Shown here piece after piece: positions 62,131 to 64,000 of a DNA stretch of 64,000 nt (positions are counted from its first letter, which is position 1; every line of letters starts with the position of its first letter). The stretch comes from Paenibacillus cellulosilyticus (GTDB lineage: Bacteria; Bacillota; Bacilli; Paenibacillales; Paenibacillaceae). Position numbers and translations under genes: made by a program. The stretch covers positions 46,641 through 110,640 of the forward strand of contig NZ_QGTQ01000020.1 in the NCBI RefSeq assembly GCF_003182255.1, in the 5' to 3' direction. Below the pieces are notes generated by a model, which worked only from the letters and a program-made list of their open reading frames with translations, had not been told where the DNA came from and did not search any database.

Positions 62131-62454
62131 TTATTCTTCATCGGGATCAATTCCCCAGAAGATATGATGAGCATTGCCAGAGTTAGCGAAATAACAGGCG
62201 TCCACATAAACATTGTGCATCGCTGCATCAACCTTATATACAATGACAACATTTCCGACTAGTGTCCATGCATAGCCGTTAAATGAAAAGCCAGGGAAGT
62301 CCGAGATTCCATATGCCTTGTTATCTGGTTCTGAGGATAGTATGGATTTGGAACGGCGGAAGACGTTCATCGGATCCACCTTGAATGTCTGCATATGTGC
62401 AAGAGAAACTCTTGCATGACTTGACCATAGAACCGTGTAACGATTATTTGTCAT
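62131..62454 (-). CDS. Candidate RelE/ParE-like toxin
   Basis: A 107-residue protein whose layout recalls the RelE/ParE fold: YTVLWSSHARVSLAHM at the start, a helical middle, then FSFNGYAWTLVGNVVIVYKVD and VYVDACYFAN as late strands. Its ATG overlaps the end of the upstream gene (ATGACAAATAA), typical of coupled toxin-antitoxin pairs. The assignment rests on fold-like pattern, size and gene order; no diagnostic catalytic residues are clear. An alternative is a pair of unrelated small stress proteins. Confidence 0.55.
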   Translation of the reverse strand: MTNNRYTVLWSSHARVSLAHMQTFKVDPMNVFRRSKSILSSEPDNKAYGISDFPGFSFNGYAWTLVGNVVIVYKVDAAMHNVYVDACYFANSGNAHHIFWGIDPDEE

Positions 62455-62752
62455 GTTTGACCTCGGCAATCAGGCGTGCGAACTCTTCCTCATCATCACT
62501 GTAGGTAGAGATGCCTCTTTGCCGATCTAACTCAGCTTGCGTTAGTTGATGAATGACATCGGGATCATTGAAGATTGCTGCAGTCATCTTCTTCTTCTGA
62601 ATATCGGTTAAGCGGGAGGGATCTTCCTTACGAGTTAATCGAACATCGTATCCGAAATGGTCTTCGATAAGATGAACGAGATCTTCAAGCTCTACAACGG
62701 ACTTGTCTTTAAAGCTCTGCTCCAGTTCGTGTTTGGATAAAGACATCACCAT
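62444..62752 (-). CDS. Candidate antitoxin
   Basis: A 102-residue acidic, helical protein (ELEQSFKDKSVVELEDLVHLIEDHF ... LTQAELDRQRGISTYSDDEEEFARLIAEV) with no recognised family. Position (first gene, 11-base overlap with a RelE-like second gene), size and charge fit an antitoxin. The start is uncertain: ATG 62752 is five bases after AAAGGA; ATG 62746 and 62770 are in-frame alternatives. Confidence 0.55.
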   Translation of the reverse strand: MVMSLSKHELEQSFKDKSVVELEDLVHLIEDHFGYDVRLTRKEDPSRLTDIQKKKMTAAIFNDPDVIHQLTQAELDRQRGISTYSDDEEEFARLIAEVKHDK

Positions 62753-63022
62753 CACCGTCCTTTCATCCATTGTACCACAACAGCACGTTTGCTAATATAC
62801 CACTGGTATGGGAAGCTAATTTAGCTCATTCGTTTAAATAGTATTATCTATGAAGGGACGGATGAAATGACATATGAATTATAATTATTTAATCCTCTGG
62901 ATTAGATTGGAGTCGGGTTTTTCATGCACCAATTGAAGCACCTTGGCGTTGCTTAGTCAGTAGATAGATTGGATTGAACGGCCAGCGTTATGGACAGGCT
63001 GAAGGCTAGAAGGAGGATGAGT

Positions 63023-63601
63023 ATGAATATCCTATTAAGCTTGTCTATCGCAGCAATTTGTTATCTCCTATTCCGGGATTATAAGCAGAGGAAATTACTG
63101 AATAGCTATCGTGCGCATGCACTTGAGGCTTTTACTTCGCATGAAGATATGAAGGAGACATTGAGGATCGGATTATATAATCGTTTCAAAAGAGAAGAAG
63201 ACGCAGATAAGGAAGAAGACCCGCTGCTGTTCGAGCATTTTGTAGCGGACATTATGACTTCCGTGCGTGGTGGGCGAACATTCGTCACCAAAGGTTCGGG
63301 CGATTATGGGATTGATATCGAGGAGCAAGCGGACAAAGGGCTTTATCTTGGCCAAGTGAAATGCTGCAAAGATCCAGTTGGTTATGAGCCTATCGCGATC
63401 ATTCACTCTCAGATGATGAAGCAGGATGCGGTAGGAGGGTACGTAGTGACCACAAGTAAGTTTACTCCGAATGCGTATGCCTATGCCAAAGGGCTTAACA
63501 TCGATCTCATTAACGGCACGCAATTGGTGGAAATATGGATGGACTATCTAGATGATAAACGGGAGAGCGTGGGCGAACTGCTGCCATTGCCTCAAGTATA
63601 A
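63023..63601 (+). CDS. Membrane-anchored Mrr-like restriction endonuclease domain protein
   Basis: A 192-residue protein: an N-terminal membrane segment (NILLSLSIAAICYLLF) followed by a type IV restriction/Mrr-cat-like domain. Catalytic pattern: FEHFVADIMTSVRGGRTFVTKGSGDYGIDIE (Glu and Asp) and LGQVKC (QxK), then YVVTTSKFTPNAYAYAKGLNIDLINGTQLVEIW, which is typical of Mrr proteins. Membrane-anchored versions are known in Gram-positive genomes. ATG 63023 is chosen because AGGAGG is six bases upstream. A broken partial copy lies 1 kb upstream. Confidence 0.88.
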   Translation: MNILLSLSIAAICYLLFRDYKQRKLLNSYRAHALEAFTSHEDMKETLRIGLYNRFKREEDADKEEDPLLFEHFVADIMTSVRGGRTFVTKGSGDYGIDIEEQADKGLYLGQVKCCKDPVGYEPIAIIHSQMMKQDAVGGYVVTTSKFTPNAYAYAKGLNIDLINGTQLVEIWMDYLDDKRESVGELLPLPQV

Positions 63602-63603
63602 GA

Positions 63604-64000
63604 GGCTGTCCCAAAAGTAGGTCAGCTCACTCATAAGCTAGATCAATTTATTGAAAAAAGTAAGAAATGACGGTTCAGGGAGGTCAATCCTGAACCGTCA
63701 TTTCTATTTTTCTATCTACCGCTACCTTCTTGAACAAATTAAGGGCAAGCGATAGCCACCCGACCTCAAGGCTTGCTTTTTGCAAGCCTCGAAGCAGAAA
63801 CCGCCGGAATCCCTGGTTATTCTTTATTTGCCCAAACACACTCTCCGGTTCACTTGGGATGGTAACTGTCTCGGCCACCGCCAGGATAAGCACTGGCGAA
63901 GATCTTGTCGTCCAGCCGATTTACGGCAGCATTGACGACACGAACGAGGTGATTCGAGGGAATGTCCTCTTCGAGATCCATTGGCAAGCAGAGTTGGTCC
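63604..64000 (-). mobile_element. IS1182-family insertion sequence remnant, runs off the window
   Basis: The outer end carries GGCTGTCCCAAAAG (from about 63605), the usual end of IS1182-type elements, followed at 63669 by a strong hairpin (GACGGTTCAGG/CCTGAACCGTC) at the transposase 3' end. The transposase reading frame inside is internally deleted, so the element should be dead. The other end lies outside the window. Confidence 0.8.
63684..64000 (-). pseudogene. IS1182-family transposase, internally deleted
   Basis: From the right edge leftward the minus strand reads MDLEEDIPSNHLVRVVNAAV ... YPGGGRDSYHP, the start of an IS1182 DDE transposase, and then, in another frame and with no catalytic core between, SEPESVFGQIKNNQGFRRFL and EVGWLSLALNLFKKV, the transposase C-terminus. 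The junction is at about 63865. Most of the gene (over 300 codons in intact relatives) is therefore missing. Confidence 0.85.

Overview
The window reads as the chromosome of a spore-forming Bacillales bacterium of the Paenibacillaceae (Paenibacillus or Cohnella type). This rests on PrkA and SpoVR sporulation proteins, a YhcN-type spore lipoprotein, DUF4183 and collagen-like spore-surface proteins, frequent GTG/TTG starts behind strong AGGAGG ribosome sites, AraC-controlled glycoside hydrolases, and characteristic intergenic palindromes. No rRNA, tRNA, CRISPR or prophage was recognised.

Layout. 1-3 kb: tail of a MocR-like aminotransferase-fold protein lacking the PLP lysine, a HIT protein, two unusual intergenic repeat families, and a DUF2161 nuclease-like gene. 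3-8 kb: PrkA kinase, a methyltransferase and a MATE exporter. 8-11.5 kb: the circularly permuted ATP-grasp / alpha-E / transglutaminase trio. 11.6-13.9 kb: YmaF-like protein, polysaccharide deacetylase and a YhcN lipoprotein with a Thr-Gly repeat. 14-18.5 kb: an AraC regulator divergent from a GH30-GH3 beta-glucosidase operon. 18.5-24.2 kb: a short AraC HTH protein, an MFS exporter, a palindrome array with 51-bp period, a Rieske/FAD oxidoreductase and an alcohol dehydrogenase. 24.3-27.3 kb: a WYL regulator followed by two paralogous proteins of unknown function. 27.3-30.5 kb: an APH-like kinase operon and a tyrosine phosphatase flanked by a 119-bp duplicated intergenic element. 30.8-34.9 kb: a TerD-TerD-TerD/TerA-TerC stress cluster. 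35-46 kb: a lone nuclease-like gene, then an AT-rich polymorphic-toxin locus with a LamG protein, a 2011-residue subtilase-RHS fusion ending in a candidate nuclease toxin, and three small genes of which one or two are probable immunity genes. 46-53 kb: AraC regulator plus GH105 hydrolase, a secreted B-lectin, an orphan ABC ATPase and a modular GH10 xylanase. 53-58.4 kb: a PadR/MFS pair with a visible operator, an ECF sigma factor operon carrying a third copy of the unknown paralog family, and a PrsA-like foldase. 58.5-64 kb: a second copy of the four-box repeat, DUF4183 surface proteins, SpoVR, a candidate toxin-antitoxin pair, an Mrr-like nuclease with a decayed partial duplicate, and an IS1182-family remnant at the right edge.

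The most promising undescribed items are the subtilase-RHS toxin with its cargo and immunity genes; the unknown paralog family paired once with a WYL regulator and once with an ECF sigma factor; and three intergenic repeat systems with fixed geometry: the four-box TAACGGTTGC element found twice with the same 183-bp span, the GTGCA-N4-TGCAC array with a 51-bp period, and the 119-bp hairpin-plus-palindrome duplication.

All calls were made by reading the sequence without database searches. Family names rest on recognised motifs, and boundaries of non-coding features are approximate.
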